64,000 nucleotides of DNA, taken from positions 306,965 through 370,964 of the forward strand of contig BDDD01001971.1 of NCBI GenBank assembly GCA_001972305.1, in the 5' to 3' direction. Source of the stretch: Cephalotus follicularis (taxonomy: Eukaryota > Streptophyta > Magnoliopsida > Oxalidales > Cephalotaceae). Positions 11,461 to 23,961 of the stretch are shown one piece after another. Under the pieces are notes generated by a model. That model worked only from the letters and a program-made list of their open reading frames with translations. It made no database searches and had not been told where the DNA came from. The translations under genes were made by a program, and so were the position numbers. The stretch's first letter is position 1. Each line of letters starts with the position of its first letter.

Positions 11461-11700
11461 ATTAAAGGCTGGAACCTAAGGGGACTAGCTTTAAGGGAGG
11501 GTTAAAGAATTAAAGGCTGGAACCTAAGGGGACTAGCATTGAGGAAGGTTAAGGAATTGAAGGCTGGAACCTAAAGGAACTAGCATTAAGGGAGGGTTAA
11601 GGAATTAAAGGTTGAAACCTAAGGGGACTAGCATTAGGGGAAGGTTAAGGAACTAAGAGCTAGAACCTAAGGGAATTAGCATCAAGGGAGGGTTGATGTG
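11461..11700. repeat. five-copy tandem repeat, about 48-bp unit
   Basis: Units begin near 11467, 11516, 11562, 11611 and 11658, with GGCTGGAACCTAAGGGGAC and variants. They lie within the family B LTR. Confidence 0.8.
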
Positions 11701-11816
11701 GTCAACGTTATGTCGATCCCACTTGGCTATGACACAGAGAGTGAATGGACAGTGAATGTACCTCCTTGAGCCGAAGAGGCAGAGTGGTACTTAAACCTTA
11801 AGGATTGTTTGTATAA

Positions 11817-11906
11817 GGTATGGTTATGGTAGGGTCAGGGTATGGTTATGGTAGACTTAGGGTATGTCTATGGTAGGGTCAGGGTCAGGGTATAGTTATG
11901 GTATGG
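11817..11906. repeat. minisatellite cut by the Athila insertion
   Basis: Imperfect repeats of TATGGTTATGGTAGGGTCAG. It continues at 31688-31725 beyond the Athila element, so the Athila target lies within it (target copy TATGG). Confidence 0.75.
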
Positions 11907-12360
11907 TGTTCACGAATTTTGAAAAGAATTAAATTTATACCGCAAGTGCACGGTTGTGCAGTAATGGGTCGAACGCTAGGAAACAAGTTAAATCAGTTTT
12001 AATCTATCCAACCTATGCGAAGTATGCAAAATTGGGGGCTATTATAAAAAAAACTACTCATAAACATGTAAAAAGAAACTAATTATTAAAACAGGCGTGT
12101 AAAGCGTCGACGCTATGAACGAAGGTATCAACGATATAATCAAAAGCACTGAAATAGTCGACAAAAGGCGTTGATGGTTATAACCACTAAATTGAAAACC
12201 AACAAAAATTAAAGCATGCAAACTATTAAGTATCAAAGCAGGAAATAAAACTAAATGAAATATGCAAGATAAAGTCGGTTTTAGGGTATAGAAAACCAAC
12301 ATAAATTATATTGGGAACTAACTTACTTGATTTCTCAAACCTTGGTAATCAACAGCTGCT

Positions 12361-12511
12361 AGGTCGACACGGAGTGTGACAGTGATGACAAATCGTATGA
12401 GTAGTCATGCTAGGTCTATACAGAGTGTGGCAATGGCGACAAATCGTATTAGTACACATGCTAAGTCTATACGGAGTGTGTTCAGCGTGACAAACCGTAT
12501 GAGTAGACATC
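12361..12511. repeat. three-copy tandem repeat, about 51-bp unit, in Athila LTR
   Basis: Units start at 12361, 12412 and 12463 with the pattern AGGTCTATACGGAGTGTG followed by CGTATGAGTAGACATGCT. The same unit occurs three times in each related solo LTR (38101 and 47780). Confidence 0.85.
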
Positions 12512-12919
12512 CATTGATTTCATGCAAACACCATTCATTCAACTGTTTTCTTCTTCACAGACAAAGTGTATGTGGATTTTAATCAGACATACAAAGTGTG
12601 GGAGATGTCAAAAAATTGAAGAACAAATCAAAAGTTCAAGGATTTAATTAATGGAGTAGTATCAATATATCTAATGGCCTGTTCTAACCCTAAAAACCTT
12701 GAAAGTTTAATTACAAAACATTGTAATAAAAGATGGTAAAACTAAGGAAGAAGAGAGGAAGCTGCTAAGTGAGTGGCTAGCTTGTTTATGGCCAGACTCT
12801 CCTCCTTTTATACTGTTAAACATGTATAAAAACGAAAATAAAGTTTAACCTAATTAATCCATTTAAGGAAAGTATTACAATCATCAAAAACTCTAAAAAC
12901 TTTCCATTTTTGCTGTCTG

Positions 12920-13180
12920 ATACGTCGTAAGCGTCGACGCTTTTCTTCTGGGCGTCGACAGTTTGTCACTTGGTGTTGACGCTTTCATAATGTGAAGGTG
13001 AAATTGTTTCGCGCTTTAGTTGTTAAGCGTCGACAGTAATGAGCAAGGTGTCTACGGTTTAGTACAGATAGTTGTGGGAATTTCTCTACGCGTCTAAAGG
13101 TTGACGCTTAAAAAAATTCCCTCAGCGCTTTGCGTGTAGGCGTCAACGCTTAAGTGGAACCCGTCGACGCTTTGCCCTGT
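12920..13180. repeat. GTCGAC array in Athila 3' LTR
   Basis: The style here is AAGCGTCGACGCTTT, for example AAGCGTCGACGCTTTTC at about 12930, GGCGTCGACAGTTTG, AAGCGTCGACAGTAA and CCCGTCGACGCTTTGCC. Decayed forms such as GTTGACGC and GTCAACGC are mixed in. Confidence 0.85.
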
Positions 13181-13376
13181 TTTCTGTAGAAAATTGTCAA
13201 TTCTTCAAGATTTGGTCTTCTTATCTTCAATTCACGCCAATTTGACTAGTACTAATGCATTTTGATCTTTTTGGCATTGTTCCTGAAAATCAAATAAGAA
13301 TAACCAAAGTAGTATGTTCCAAGCATAAAAACATAATGAATAAATCCTTAAAAACAACATATTTTTATGCTAAACA

Positions 13377-14543
13377 AATACCCTCATACTTAAACTTTTG
13401 TTGTCCTCAAGCAATGAAAGGGAAAGCTAAAACAAGAAAACAAAAACAAAAACAAAAACCATAACTCACTTTAGTAGGAATCACGATTGCATTTAGCATT
13501 TGCAACAAGCCTTTAAACCCCTAGGTGTCCCTAGTGGACGAGTTTTGTCTCGTGAGTGTTTTCAACAAATAAAGACATAAAATTCAGTTCATCATAACTT
13601 TGCTAATAGGTTAAATGTATCTCCACTTAAAAATTCTTAGGCAACCCCCATACTTGAATTTAATTATCTTGCTCTAAATTCTAGAATTAGACACATCTCA
13701 ATTAAGAAGTCTTTACAAAAAAATATGTTATTCCACAATATATACCAATCAAGATATGCATTCTCATAATCATAAAATGCTACTTTGGATTCAGACAAAG
13801 AACTTTAGCACTAAGACATTTTTTTCTTTTCTTTCTCTTTTATCGAACTCTTTCCTCCACTACTGTTGTTTTGAATGACATAAATGGAGCATATACCAAA
13901 CACCCAAGTTACTAAGTAGCTTTGGATTTTATAATTCCCACATGAGATCAATAAAAAATTTACCAACTTAAATTCATGTAATGTCTGAGTCTCTTAGTTT
14001 TTCTATAAGACCCATGTAGCAAGCTTTGGACCAGTTACTCTCAAGCCAGTTGGTTTTTAAGGAACTAGGTGTAAAACACCCATCAGGCTTACTTGCTCAA
14101 ATCAAATAGGATACAGACCAAGGCTGAATTCAAATAGGTAAAATAAATATATTTTGTTTTCTCTTTCCTTTTTTATATGCAAGAACATCAATTCTTTATC
14201 CTCCTCCTTACTAATATTTATGAAACTTTGAAAACACACAAGATCGGTCTTTTTATTCATTCATTTTTTTTAATTTTTACACAAACTCCTACCTTGATAT
14301 GTATTCCTTTTCTTTTCCTTGAAAACAAATTTTTTATTATTTCTCCTATGGGGTTTCTATTATTTCTAAGTGTATCAACACTTACTCCTACTTTCAAAAT
14401 CAAAATGAACTTTGTACTAAACCCCCCATACTTAAACCTTGCATTGTCCACAATGCACTAAAAATAACTATAAAAATAACAATGAACGATCAAGAAATAT
14501 ATGTGAAGCAATGCAATAAATTAACGAACAATAGGGGTAGGGT
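13377..14543 (-). other. Athila 3' noncoding region
   Basis: This lies between the end of integrase and the 3' LTR. It is AT-rich with no conserved ORF. It contains phrases common in Athila 3' regions, such as CCCCCATACTTAAACCTTG, with a G-rich run on the minus strand that may serve as a polypurine tract. Confidence 0.5.
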
Positions 14544-15752
14544 TTACTGAATATGATCATGGAAACTCAAAATAAAGAAGCTCATGCAGGTCATGGCTTC
14601 TTCCATCGGTGCAGCTGTAAATTCGAGAAACTTCTTCAACCGTTGCCTGTTCACCTTGAAAGCATCTTCAGTACCTGGCTTACAAATCTCACAAACACCA
14701 TGTGAGTAAACCTTTTTAACAATATAAGGCCCATCCCAACGGGATCTCAGTTTACCAGGAAACATGTGTAACCGGAATTATACAAAAGCACTTTGTCTCC
14801 AACTTCAAAAAATTTCCTTAAAATACGTGTATCATGAAAGGCTTTGGTCTTTTCTTTTGAGATGTTAGGATTGTCATAGGCATCATTTCGGATCTCTTCC
14901 AAGTCAGAGAGTTAGAGAACACGATGACTACCCGCAGTGGAACGATCAAAATTAAATTGCTTAATGGCCCAAAAGGCCCGATGTTCCAATTCCAACTGAA
15001 GATGACAAGCTTTACCGTACACAAGGCGATAAGGAGATTGACCAAGGTCTGTCTTAAAGGCCATCCGATAAGCCCAAAGAGCATCCACAAGTCACGTGGA
15101 CCAATCATTTTTGCTGGGGTTGACTATTTTTTGAGTATTTGCTTCATTTGGCGATTGGATACCTCAACTTGCCCGCTAGTTTGGGGATGATATGGTGCAG
15201 CGAGTTTGTGAGTAATCCTATACCTTTTCATAAGGCCTTCAAAATAATGATTACAAAAATGGGTAGCCTTATCACTGATGATGGCACGTGGGGTGCCAAA
15301 CTGAGAAAAGATATGTTCCTTGAGGAACTTGACAACCACAGAGTTTTCATTAGTTCGACAAGGAATCGCCTCTATCCACTTTGAAACGTAGTCAACAGCC
15401 AACAAGATGTATAAATTCCCAAACGAGCTGGGAAATGGACCCATGAAATCAATGCCCCAAACATCAAAAATCTCAACTGTCAAAATCCGAGTCTCAAAGG
15501 CATCATATTCCTCTTAGTCACACGGCCTAATGATTGACATGACACACAAGCCCGACAGTACTGTAACGCATTTTTGAAAAGAGTCGGCCAATAAAATTCA
15601 CACTGTAAAACTTTGGCCACTGTCTTAGTTGGGATAAAATGCCTGCCACAAGCCTTGTCATGACAAAAAGAAAGAATAGAATGACACTCATGATTCGAAA
15701 TGCACCTCCGCATTATTTGGTCGAGGCACGCTTTAAAAAGGGAACGGATCAT
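14544..15752 (-). pseudogene. Athila integrase
   Basis: In minus-strand order: a zinc-binding region (CHDKACGRHF, CRACVSCQ), a core with [44 protein letters not shown] and [14 protein letters not shown], and a C-terminal FPGKLRSRWDGPY. The usual second acidic residue lies in an IISDKA context and the glutamate in QVEVSN, so the DDE triad can be traced. Frame breaks at about 14780, 15120 and 15480 and several stops prevent a full protein. Confidence 0.88.
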
Positions 15753-15774
15753 CCCAGAAAAAATGTTTGGCTTG

Positions 15775-16521
15775 CTAGAGAAACCGATTCTTATCTTGAC
15801 CAGAACACTTGGATGGTATGATCCCTGTAATGAGATAATTTACTATGTCCACATACCATGGTTCACTCTCGACACGCAAAAGCTGTTCATCAGGGAAATT
15901 CTCATTAATCGGACTCTTGACCTCTAACGAATTAGGGAGATGGGATAGGTGGTCGATCACCAAATTCTCGGTTCCTTTCTTGTCTCTTATTTCCACGTCA
16001 AACTCTTGAAGTAGCAAAACCCAACAGATGAGACGCGCTTTTGCATCCTTTTTGCCCACTAGGTACCGAATCGCAGCATGATTTGTATAAACAATGACAT
16101 GTGATCCTAGTAAATACGATAAGAATTTTTCTAGGGCAAAGACCACAGCTGAAAACTCCTTCTCAGTGGTCGTGTAATTTAATTGGGCATCGGAGATGAT
16201 CCTACTTGCATAGTAAATGACATGAGGAAATTTATTCAGCCTTTGCCTGAGAACAACTCCTATTGCACTGTCAGACACATCACACATAATCTCAAAAGGC
16301 TCAGTCCAGATGGGTGCCTGAATGATAGGAGCCGAGGTGAGCTCCTTGTTTAAGCGGTTAAAAGCTTCAAGGCACTCGTCAGAGAAAACAAATTCTTGAT
16401 CTTTCGCTAGGAGCGATGTCAAGGGTCGCGCCACCTTGCTAAAATCCTTGATGAACATTCGATAAAAACCAGCATTTCTGAGGAATGCTCGGATGTCTTT
16501 CACATTTCTTGGTGGAGGCAA
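15775..16521 (-). pseudogene. Athila RNase H
   Basis: A 248-residue open stretch starts [20 protein letters not shown], the RT connection. It continues into the RNase H domain with [39 protein letters not shown] and [13 protein letters not shown], and ends with the [15 protein letters not shown] and VIDHLSHLP motifs. The D-E-D positions of RNase H can be followed, although the usual TDH is TNH here. It is separated from RT by one nonsense codon near 16555. Confidence 0.88.
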
Positions 16522-16554
16522 ATGTTTGATGACTTCGATTTTAGCCTTATCGAC

Positions 16555-17586
16555 TTAAATTCCCTCTTTAGACACTACATGTCCAAGCAGAATCCCCTCC
16601 TTCACCATAAAATTGCACTTCTCCCAATTAAGCACCAAATACTTCTCCCTACTTCTTTCGAGTACTAATTTCAGATAATGAAGGCATTCGGAGAAGGTAG
16701 AACCATGCACAGAGAAGTCATCCATAAATACCTCAAGAAAGTCCTCCACTGTATCATAGAAGATACTCATCATGCACCTTTGGAAAGTCGCGGGGGCATT
16801 GCAGAGGCCAAATGGCATGCATTGATAAGCAAAAGTGCCAAAGGGGCATGTGAAGGTAGACTTCTCTCGATCTTCGGGGGCGATGGGAATTTTATTATAT
16901 CCAGAGTACGCATCGAGAAAGCAGTAGTAATCGTGGCCAGCCAGCCTATCCAACATTTGATCAATAAATGGAAGGGAAAAATGATCCTTCCAGGTTGCTG
17001 TATTCAACTTACGGTAGTCGATGCACACCCTCTATCCTGTTTGAATCTTAATAGGAATTAAGTCAGTGGTGGAGGATGGCACTATTGTCACTCCGGATTT
17101 CTTTGGAACTATGTGGACTGGACTCACCCACTGGCTATCCGAGATGGGATAAATGATCCCATTGTCCAGCCACTTCAGAATTTCTTTTTGTATGGCTTCT
17201 TTCATCATGGGATTTTCCCTTCTTTGAGGTTCTCTAGAAGGTTTGGATCCTTCTATGATATTTATATGATGCTCGCAAATAGAATGGCTGATTCCCTTAA
17301 TGTCATCCATTATCCAACCAATTGCCTCCTTATTTTCTTTGAGTAGGTGAATAATCTCTTCATCTTGACGTGGGGTAAGATTAGACGACAGAATAACAGG
17401 AAGAGTTTGGTTTTCACCTAAGAACGAGTATTTCAAAGTAGAGGGCAATTCCTTTAATTCAAGTTTTGGAGGCTCTTCAATTGATGGCTTAGGTAGAGAT
17501 GTGGATAAGGGACCCACTGGTTCTAAGGGTTGCATACTAAACACATCAAAGAAATTGCCTCTGTCTACATCCTTTAATTCCCGCAT
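16555..17586 (-). pseudogene. Athila reverse transcriptase
   Basis: Minus strand. It runs from the linker (PPKLELKELPSTLKYSFLG) through WVSPVHIVPKKSG, CIDYRKLNTAT, HFSLPFIDQMLDRLAGH and FAYQCMPFGLCNAPATFQR to the catalytic FMDDFSVHG. The YxDD box is FMDD, which is usual for Athila. A frameshift near 17030-17060 and a terminal stop (Q to TAA) break it. Confidence 0.9.
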
Positions 17587-18112
17587 ACACTCGCTGAAAT
17601 TTCCATTGAAATCAATGTCAAAGACTGTATCAATGTAGTCGAGAATTGAATGAGTATGTTCACTTCATCAAAGTCAGCTAGATACCTTCCCAAGAGGAAG
17701 ACATTAAAATCAACTGACATGTTTCTGAAACTCAACTTCATTAGACCATTTCGGCAATTTATCAAAGCATTACTCGTAGCCAAGAATGGTCTGCCAAGGA
17801 TAACTGGGATTTGATCATTCATATTCGCAACAGGCTGGGTATCTAAAACGATGAAGTCGACAGGAAAGAAAAACTCACCAACCTTACATATCCTCAATTT
17901 TTCCTCTCGGCACTTTCATATACCTAACAGCTAACTGGACGTCATGGTGGTCGGGCGAAACTCTCCTAACCCAAGTTTCTCATAAACCGATGATGGTAAC
18001 AAATTCACACTCGCTCCTAAGTCGAGCAGAGCATCTTCAATTTTGGTGTTGCCGATGACATAAGAAATTGTCGGGTAGCCAGGGTCTTTATATTTTTATA
18101 CCATGGGATGCG
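17574..18112 (-). pseudogene. Athila protease region
   Basis: Minus strand. It contains DPGYPTISYVIGN, the active-site region ALLDLGASVN (Athila uses DLGAS), PVDFIVLD and VILGRPFLATSNALI. Frame breaks occur near 17590 and 17910. Upstream it is cut near 18113, where copia gag begins. A repeated ACAATTCATAGTCGTGA at about 18117 and 18143 marks the junction. Confidence 0.8.
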
Positions 18113-18120
18113 AAAACAAT

Positions 18121-18462
18121 TCATAGTCGTGACTTCGAGAACAATTCATAGTCGTGAACTAACATACTTATTTTGGCATCTTTTACTTGGTTTGTACCTT
18201 CGTAGGTGACTTCGAGTCTATCCCACATTTCTTTAGCGAAAATTCCAGAAGAAACTCTATTAAATTCGCTAGAGTTTATGGCACAAATTATGATATGTTT
18301 GGATTTAGCATTCAATTGTACCCTCCTTCTATCATCATCATTATAGGTATTTTTAGGTTTAGGAATACTCTCTCCATTTTCATCTCTAATAGAGGGTAGA
18401 TATGGACCATCAACAATGAGGTCCCACAAGTTGTAATCTAGCGATTGATTAGAGATGGTCAT
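18121..18462 (-). pseudogene. copia gag fragment (UBN2-type)
   Basis: 113 residues, minus strand, with LWDLIVDGPYLPS, DDDRRRVQLNAKSKHIIICA, FNRVSSGIFAKEMWDRLEVT and MLVHDYELF. These are typical of the gag domain in SIRE-like copia elements. The C-terminal half and zinc knuckles are missing. Confidence 0.85.
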
Positions 18463-18597
18463 TTTAGCCTTCCAATGGCTATAATTATTTCCATAAAAAA
18501 AATGGAGGCTTAGAGATGTTTTGACTCTCTCCGGTGTTCATATTCATGTTCATTCTAGATCTTTAAGGCTCTAACACTTAAGAATTATAAGCCTACT

Positions 18598-18609
18598 GCT
18601 TTGATACCA
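18598..18609 (-). other. primer binding site, initiator tRNA-Met
   Basis: The minus strand reads TGGTATCAAAGC, two bases after the LTR end at 18612. One base differs from the usual TGGTATCAGAGC. Confidence 0.7.
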
Positions 18610-19198
18610 ATTGAATAAACTACAATGGGGGGTGAATTGTAGTTTTTAATAAACTAATTAACTTTTTTTAAATTTTCAATTTAAACAATGAACACAAAAT
18701 AAATAAGCAATCAAAATAAAATAAATAAAGTAATTACAGAGAAAAGGGTTAGAGAGATGCAAACACAATTTATAATGGTTCGGCAAAGTTCATGCCTACG
18801 TCCACTTTCCCAAGGTCCTCCTTGAGTTTCCACCAGTATTCCACCCGAATACAATCTCTGAATATCTTTACCAGGGGCTATTCGGTGCACCTTTACAATG
18901 TTTTGTGATTGACCTCAATCACAAGGGTTCACTCCCCTTTCTCACTTAGGGTTCACTCCCCTTTACAAGTGTGAATTACAAAGATTATATGTATTTTGTG
19001 TAACCTCTCAAAGGTTTGATATGGCTATTTTGATTACAAGAAATGATTGCTCAATAACAATAGAAAAGATCTTGTTCTTGCTTTGAAGTTGATTTGAAAT
19101 TGGAGGATCTTTTTCTTGATGATTTGTGCTTGTTTGATCTTGATCACTTTTCTATTTTCTTATCATACTTTGTTTGTAGCTGATTTGATTTAATAGAG

Positions 19199-20997
19199 AT
19201 GAAGCCGTATGAAGACAACTACCCGACTCATGACCTTGAACTTGCAGCTATTATCTTTGCCCTTCAGAAGTGGAGACACTATCTTTACGGGGCACAGTTT
19301 GAGATCTTCACCGATCATAAAAATTTAAGATACCTGTTCTGCCAGGACACGTTGAACATGAGACAGCGCAGGTGGGTGGAGTTCTTTAATGATTATGACT
19401 GCAGTATCCAGTACCACCCAGGGAAAGAGAATGTAGTCGCTGATGCCTTGAGTCGCAAGGCTATGGTCGCTAGTACAATGGTGTCGCAATGGAAGATGTT
19501 GGAAGACTTCCAGGAATGGTCTCCATTCAATCAGTCACCGGGGACCTTTCTGGCTCACATACGGGTAGAACCAGTGTTGTTGCATCGCATCAAAGATGCA
19601 CAACCACATGATCCTGAACTGCAGCGGATTCAAGAGAATCTGGATTCGGAGTCTGATTTTAGAGTACATGAAGATGGTATTATGAGATATCAGGAACGTG
19701 TATGTCTTCCGAATGAACCAAGAGTGAAGGATGAGCTACTCCGCGGGGCTCATAAATCCCTGTACAGTATCCATCCTGGTAGCACCAAGATGTACCAAGA
19801 TATGAAGAAGATTTACTGGTGGCCCGGCATGAGGCGCGAGATTGTAGAATATGTCGCGAAGTGTTTGACTTGCCAGAAGGTCAAGCCCGAGCACCAAAGA
19901 CCTACGGGACTATTACAGCCATTACCAGTGGCAGAATGGAAGTGGGAACACATTACGATGGACTTTGTTTCTGGGTTTCCACTGACTAGGCATCGTCATA
20001 ATGCTGTATGGGTTATTGTTGATAGACTCACCAAATCAGCACACTTCTTGCCCACACATGTCACTGACCCTGCGAGCAAGTTGGCTCGATTATATGTAAG
20101 GAAGATTGTGAGCCTGCACGGTGTTCCGGTGAGCATCGTTGTGATAGGGATTCGATCTTCACTGCCAATTTCTGGTAGAAATTTCAGACAACCTTCGGAA
20201 CGAGATTGAATCTCAGTACTGCCTTCCACCCTCAGACAGACGGACAGTCAGAGTGTACCATCCAAACCTTGGAGGATATGCTTCAGGCTTGTGTGATTGA
20301 TTTTGCTGGGACTTGGGAAGACCATATTCCTCTGATAGAGTTTTCTTACAACAATAGCTATCACTCGAATATGGGTATGACTCCTTACGAGGCACTGTAT
20401 GGGAGAAAGTGTAGGTCACCTGTCTGTTGGGACGAGGTTGGCGAACGACCACTGCTTGGGACGGATTTGGTGGAGGAGACTTCGGAGAAAGTCAAGTTCA
20501 TCAAAGAGAAGTTGCTAGCAGCACAAAGTCGGCAGAAGAGCTATGTCGACAGTGTGAAGAGAAGGCCCTTAACCTTCAATGTTGGGGATCACGTGTTTTT
20601 GAAGGTATCTCCGTGGAAAGGAGTGCAAGGATTCAGAAAAAAGGGCAAACTAGCGCCACGCTATATTGGTCCTTTTGAGATTCTGGAGAGAGTCAGGGAG
20701 GTAACCTATCAGCTTGCCTTACCTCCTGCACTGTCAAACGTGAACGACGTCTTCCACATATCTATGCTAAGGAGATATATCCCAGACCCGTCACATGTCC
20801 TAGATTATGATACTGTTCCTGTACAAGATGATCTATCTTGTGAGGAGTTACCTGCGCGGATTCTCGATCGGAAGACGCAGACTTTGAGGAATCGAACCAT
20901 TTCCATGGTCAAGGTTCAATGGCAGTTTCACAAACCTGATGAGGCAACTTGGGAGCGTGAGGAGGACATCCAAGAACGCTACCCGCACTTGTTCTAG
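19199..20997 (+). pseudogene. Tekay chromovirus RNase H, integrase and chromodomain
   Basis: Plus strand, 5' truncated. RNase H starts mid-domain ([44 protein letters not shown]). Integrase has the HHCC finger (HKSLYSIHPGSTKMYQ, CLTCQ), the core TMDFVSGFPL, a second aspartate in CDRD and the glutamate in HPQTDGQSE, so the DDE residues are all there. A GPFEILERV region and a C-terminal chromodomain (ILDRKTQTLRNRT, MVKVQW, TWEREEDIQERYPHLF) follow. A 1-nt deletion near 20140 and a stop near 20190 split the two open parts. It is followed 47 bp later by its own LTR. Confidence 0.9.
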
Positions 20998-21029
20998 ATT
21001 GATTTTAAATTTCGAGGACGAAATTTCTT

Positions 21030-21043
21030 GAATGAGGGGTGGA
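21030..21043 (+). other. Tekay polypurine tract
   Basis: GAATGAGGGGTGGA lies immediately before the LTR start at 21044. The same tract stands at the 3' LTR of the minus-strand Tekay element (40618-40632). Confidence 0.75.
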
Positions 21044-21219
21044 TATAACGCCCGACATTTTCCTTGATGTAATATTTCGATTTATGATGTATTATTAAAC
21101 TTGATTTAATGAGAAGGTCGAAGTTTCAAACTCAAAAGATGTCTCTAAACCCTAAATATTGCTTAAGGAAGGAAATGGAATATGGGTGTCAAAGCTTGAA
21201 ACGGCGCTGTTCTGGGATA

Positions 21220-22555
21220 AAGACATCGACGTCTTTGGAAAGACGTCGACGCCTTTGTGAAACAAGGTACACGTGAACGCATAGGCATGCACGTCGACAT
21301 TGAGAGAAGGCATCGACACCTTCTTACAAAAATGGAAAAGACATCGATGTCTAAGTAAAGACGTCGACGCCTTTGTAGGAATGTTTGTCGAGCTTTTTTG
21401 CTGGCAGAGTAACATGCAAGGGGATTTGTTTGGGGACTTTACCTGATGCCTTTACAAGTGCATTATGACGTGTTGAGCATGTCGGTGTATTTCCAGGAAT
21501 ACTAAAACATGCCCATCACCTGGAACATGCAAGGAATATGCAGCCTAACATGCAACCTGCAAAAAGAAAGAATAGAAAACAAAAAGAAAAACGCAGAAAC
21601 CTGGAAAGTGGGAGAAGGCACGAGGGTGGCCTGTTAAATGTGAGGAGAATGGTGTTAGGAGGGGACCATCTGCATAAGAATATCCCTCCCCACTTGTCTC
21701 TCTCGTTTTAAAACACCAGAAGAAAGAAAGAAGAAAAACCAGTGAGTGTGAGGAAGAGAGAACCACCATTGTTGAGCTTGGAATAAGCTGGAAGATTGGA
21801 GCTCGTGGGTAGCAGTTGCTGAGGAACCTTGGAGCTGCTGGTAGCCAGAACTTGGGGACTTAAAGAGGTGGACTTTCCAGTTCCTAACTTGGAACAATAA
21901 GGTAGGGGAAAGTGGTGGATTTATACATGCTTTTTGAGTTTTAAGTTAATGAATAACATGATGAATTGCATGTTAATGGTTGAATTGTGATTTTGGACTT
22001 GTTGTGATGTTACTGTGACACACTGAGTTAATTATGCATGTACGATTACATGAATATGTGAATCTGTTGTGTAAAGGGTGGATTTGAAGATGGCTTGGTG
22101 TGATAAAATCGTGGAAAACACGTCCTGGGTTGTAAAAGACATCGACGTTTATGTAAAGACGTCGACGCCTTCGTAGGAAAATATAAATGCCATCGATGCT
22201 TTTATAAAGACATCGACTCCTTTTCTGAGAAATCAATGAACTGTGATGTTCATTTTAGATGGCCATTTAGCCACATGGAATCGCCTGTTTGGTTCCGGAT
22301 TGATGTTCTGGTTGTGTTCCTATTAACCAGTAGCATGTCTTACACGTTTAGATAGTGGGATTCGCCTATACGAGGGATTAAAAGGTTGGATTTTACCCTC
22401 TAGAATCAAGACTCGCGATCTGATACTCTCTGGTATGAGAAAGACATCGACGTCTTTGGTTCGAATACGCCTGGGAATATTTGTACATAGGATTGACGCT
22501 TTAGGCTAAGAGACATCGACGCCTTAAGGAATGACATCGACGTCTTTCCTCCTGG
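21220..22555. repeat. GTCGAC palindrome clusters in Tekay LTR
   Basis: Three clusters at about 21220-21390, 22135-22225 and 22440-22555. The units are AAAGACATCGACGTCTTT, AAAGACGTCGACGCCTTTG and similar. Nearly every unit keeps the AAGAC..CTTT flanks seen in the unrelated family A LTRs. Confidence 0.85.
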
Positions 22556-23010
22556 AAAGTAGAATTTTGCTCGAATGGGACCCGCTAGACCCGAAACGAC
22601 TCTAGAAACAAACCTAGATGCATTCTGAGCATATGTTTACATTGTTACTGTGATTTGCATTATGGTTGCTTTCCTAAAAGTGTTAAACCATTTTGAAAAG
22701 CTTGCATGATCATTTGGGTACGAAAATGTATATTTGTCAACATATGAATTTATATATTTTCAAAATGTTTGGGGAAGTATTTCCAATGACATGTTTTAAG
22801 GGTTTGATTATAATGTAATTTGCGAAAATGTATAATTTATGAATGTATATATTTTCGAAATGATTGGGGAAGTATTTCCAAAGACAGATGTATTGTTTTA
22901 AGTTTTGTAACTTATTACAACTTGTGAACGGAATAATATATTTTAAACAAATATATTTTGATCAAGTAATTATATGTAATTGCTTGACTTGTACTTGAAT
23001 TGCTTGTGCT

Positions 23011-23133
23011 TGCTGATTATTAGCCACCGTGCTAATAACTTGTTGATTATTAGCCACCGTGCTAATAACTTGTTGATTACTCAGTCACCGTGCTAGTAAC
23101 TTGCTGTTGGTTTAGCCACCGTGCTAAACAACT
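23011..23133. repeat. four-copy 30-bp tandem repeat in Tekay LTR
   Basis: Units of TTAGCCACCGTGCTAATAAC with spacer, at about 23011, 23041, 23071 and 23101. Each unit holds a small palindrome, TTAGCCACCGTGCTAA. Confidence 0.85.
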
Positions 23134-23858
23134 TATTGAGAACTTGCTCCAAAACCGTTCACAAACGGGGGAGATGGAGTAAGAGTGCATGACGTTGGGG
23201 CCAGGAGGTGGCGACGGTCATGACGTTTGGCTTGTCTGGTTCCTTTTTGGGAACATATTTCTTGCTTGTGTTGATATAACTTATGAGTTATACTTGTATT
23301 GTGAGCATACATATATTTTTATATGTACATACAGAGATAAAACTACTGTGAAAATTACATGTCATACTGCATCATAATGCATTCATTCATGATACTCATT
23401 TTCATATGACTCGAACGGTATTTATGGGTTTATTCACTTAGCCGAGTGAGGACAAAGGCTAACCCCTACTGTAACAGATTGATGGAGTGGTCTTGACATG
23501 GGCATGCTGGAGAATCCAAGAGAAGACTTGTTATTTCTCTTATTTATGTATTTGGGTTATTGAACATTGATCATGGTTATTCGGATTTTGTAACAAATGA
23601 TAATTGTTATCTTGTATTGTATCATTTTCACGCTCCGTTTTGGGCGATCAACAGTTATGTTGGGATTATTTATAAACTCGTGGGCATCACGTAGTATGGG
23701 ATACGTGATACGTGTTTTATTCGGCTCATTTATGTTGTTGCTTCCGCTATCGAAGGTTTTAAATTATTGGTAATTTCGCATGAGCTGGATTATTTTATGT
23801 TGATTGCCTTACCACTTTATATGTTGTCTATGGTGTGGAAAGGCGGGGTGTGACAACG

Positions 23859-23870
23859 TGGTATCAGAGC
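23859..23870 (+). other. primer binding site, initiator tRNA-Met
   Basis: TGGTATCAGAGC, three bases after the LTR end at 23855, plus orientation. Confidence 0.85.
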
Positions 23871-23961
23871 ATATTCCATATATGCTTAGCTTGGATAAGT
23901 TTCTCGGCAATTAATGAACGTTTCCTGATGATTCTTTATATCATTCCTTATAGGGGACAGA

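Larger units (their letters stand above)
11907..13376 (-). mobile_element. Athila 3' LTR
   Basis: It is 1,470 bp with TGTTCA..TAAACA ends. The right 860 bp match 30841-31687 closely. It has the CCGCAAGTGCACGG block at 11940-11984, a three-copy tandem repeat (12361-12511) and GTCGAC arrays at about 12105-12180 and 12920-13180. Confidence 0.85.
18113..19198 (-). mobile_element. copia 5' fragment (LTR, primer site, partial gag)
   Basis: Minus orientation. An LTR part (18612-19198) contains the SIRE-type TGGTTCGGC and CCTACGTCC boxes. It is followed by the primer site at 18598-18609 and gag at 18121-18462. It joins Athila protease on one side and Tekay RNase H on the other with no visible target duplication, so it reached this place by recombination or was itself truncated. 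Confidence 0.7.
21044..23855 (+). mobile_element. Tekay LTR (2.8 kb)
   Basis: It starts TATAACGCCCG (the usual TG decayed to TA) and ends GGCGGGGTGTGACA just before a primer site. Its 3' end corresponds to the LTRs at 38887 and 45330. It is preceded by pol and followed by gag, the reverse of the order within a single element. It contains GTCGAC arrays and a 30-bp tandem repeat. Confidence 0.8.

Noticed and set aside
14177..14461. 94-codon plus-strand ORF in the Athila 3' region
   Set aside because: Low-complexity, Phe/Leu/Thr-rich, in AT-rich noncoding DNA; no counterpart in the other elements and no motif.
23189..23377. Short ORF in Tekay LTR
   Set aside because: Its sequence, in reverse orientation, is shared with noncoding parts of the LTRs at 39320 and 45813 with differing frames; no sign of selection.
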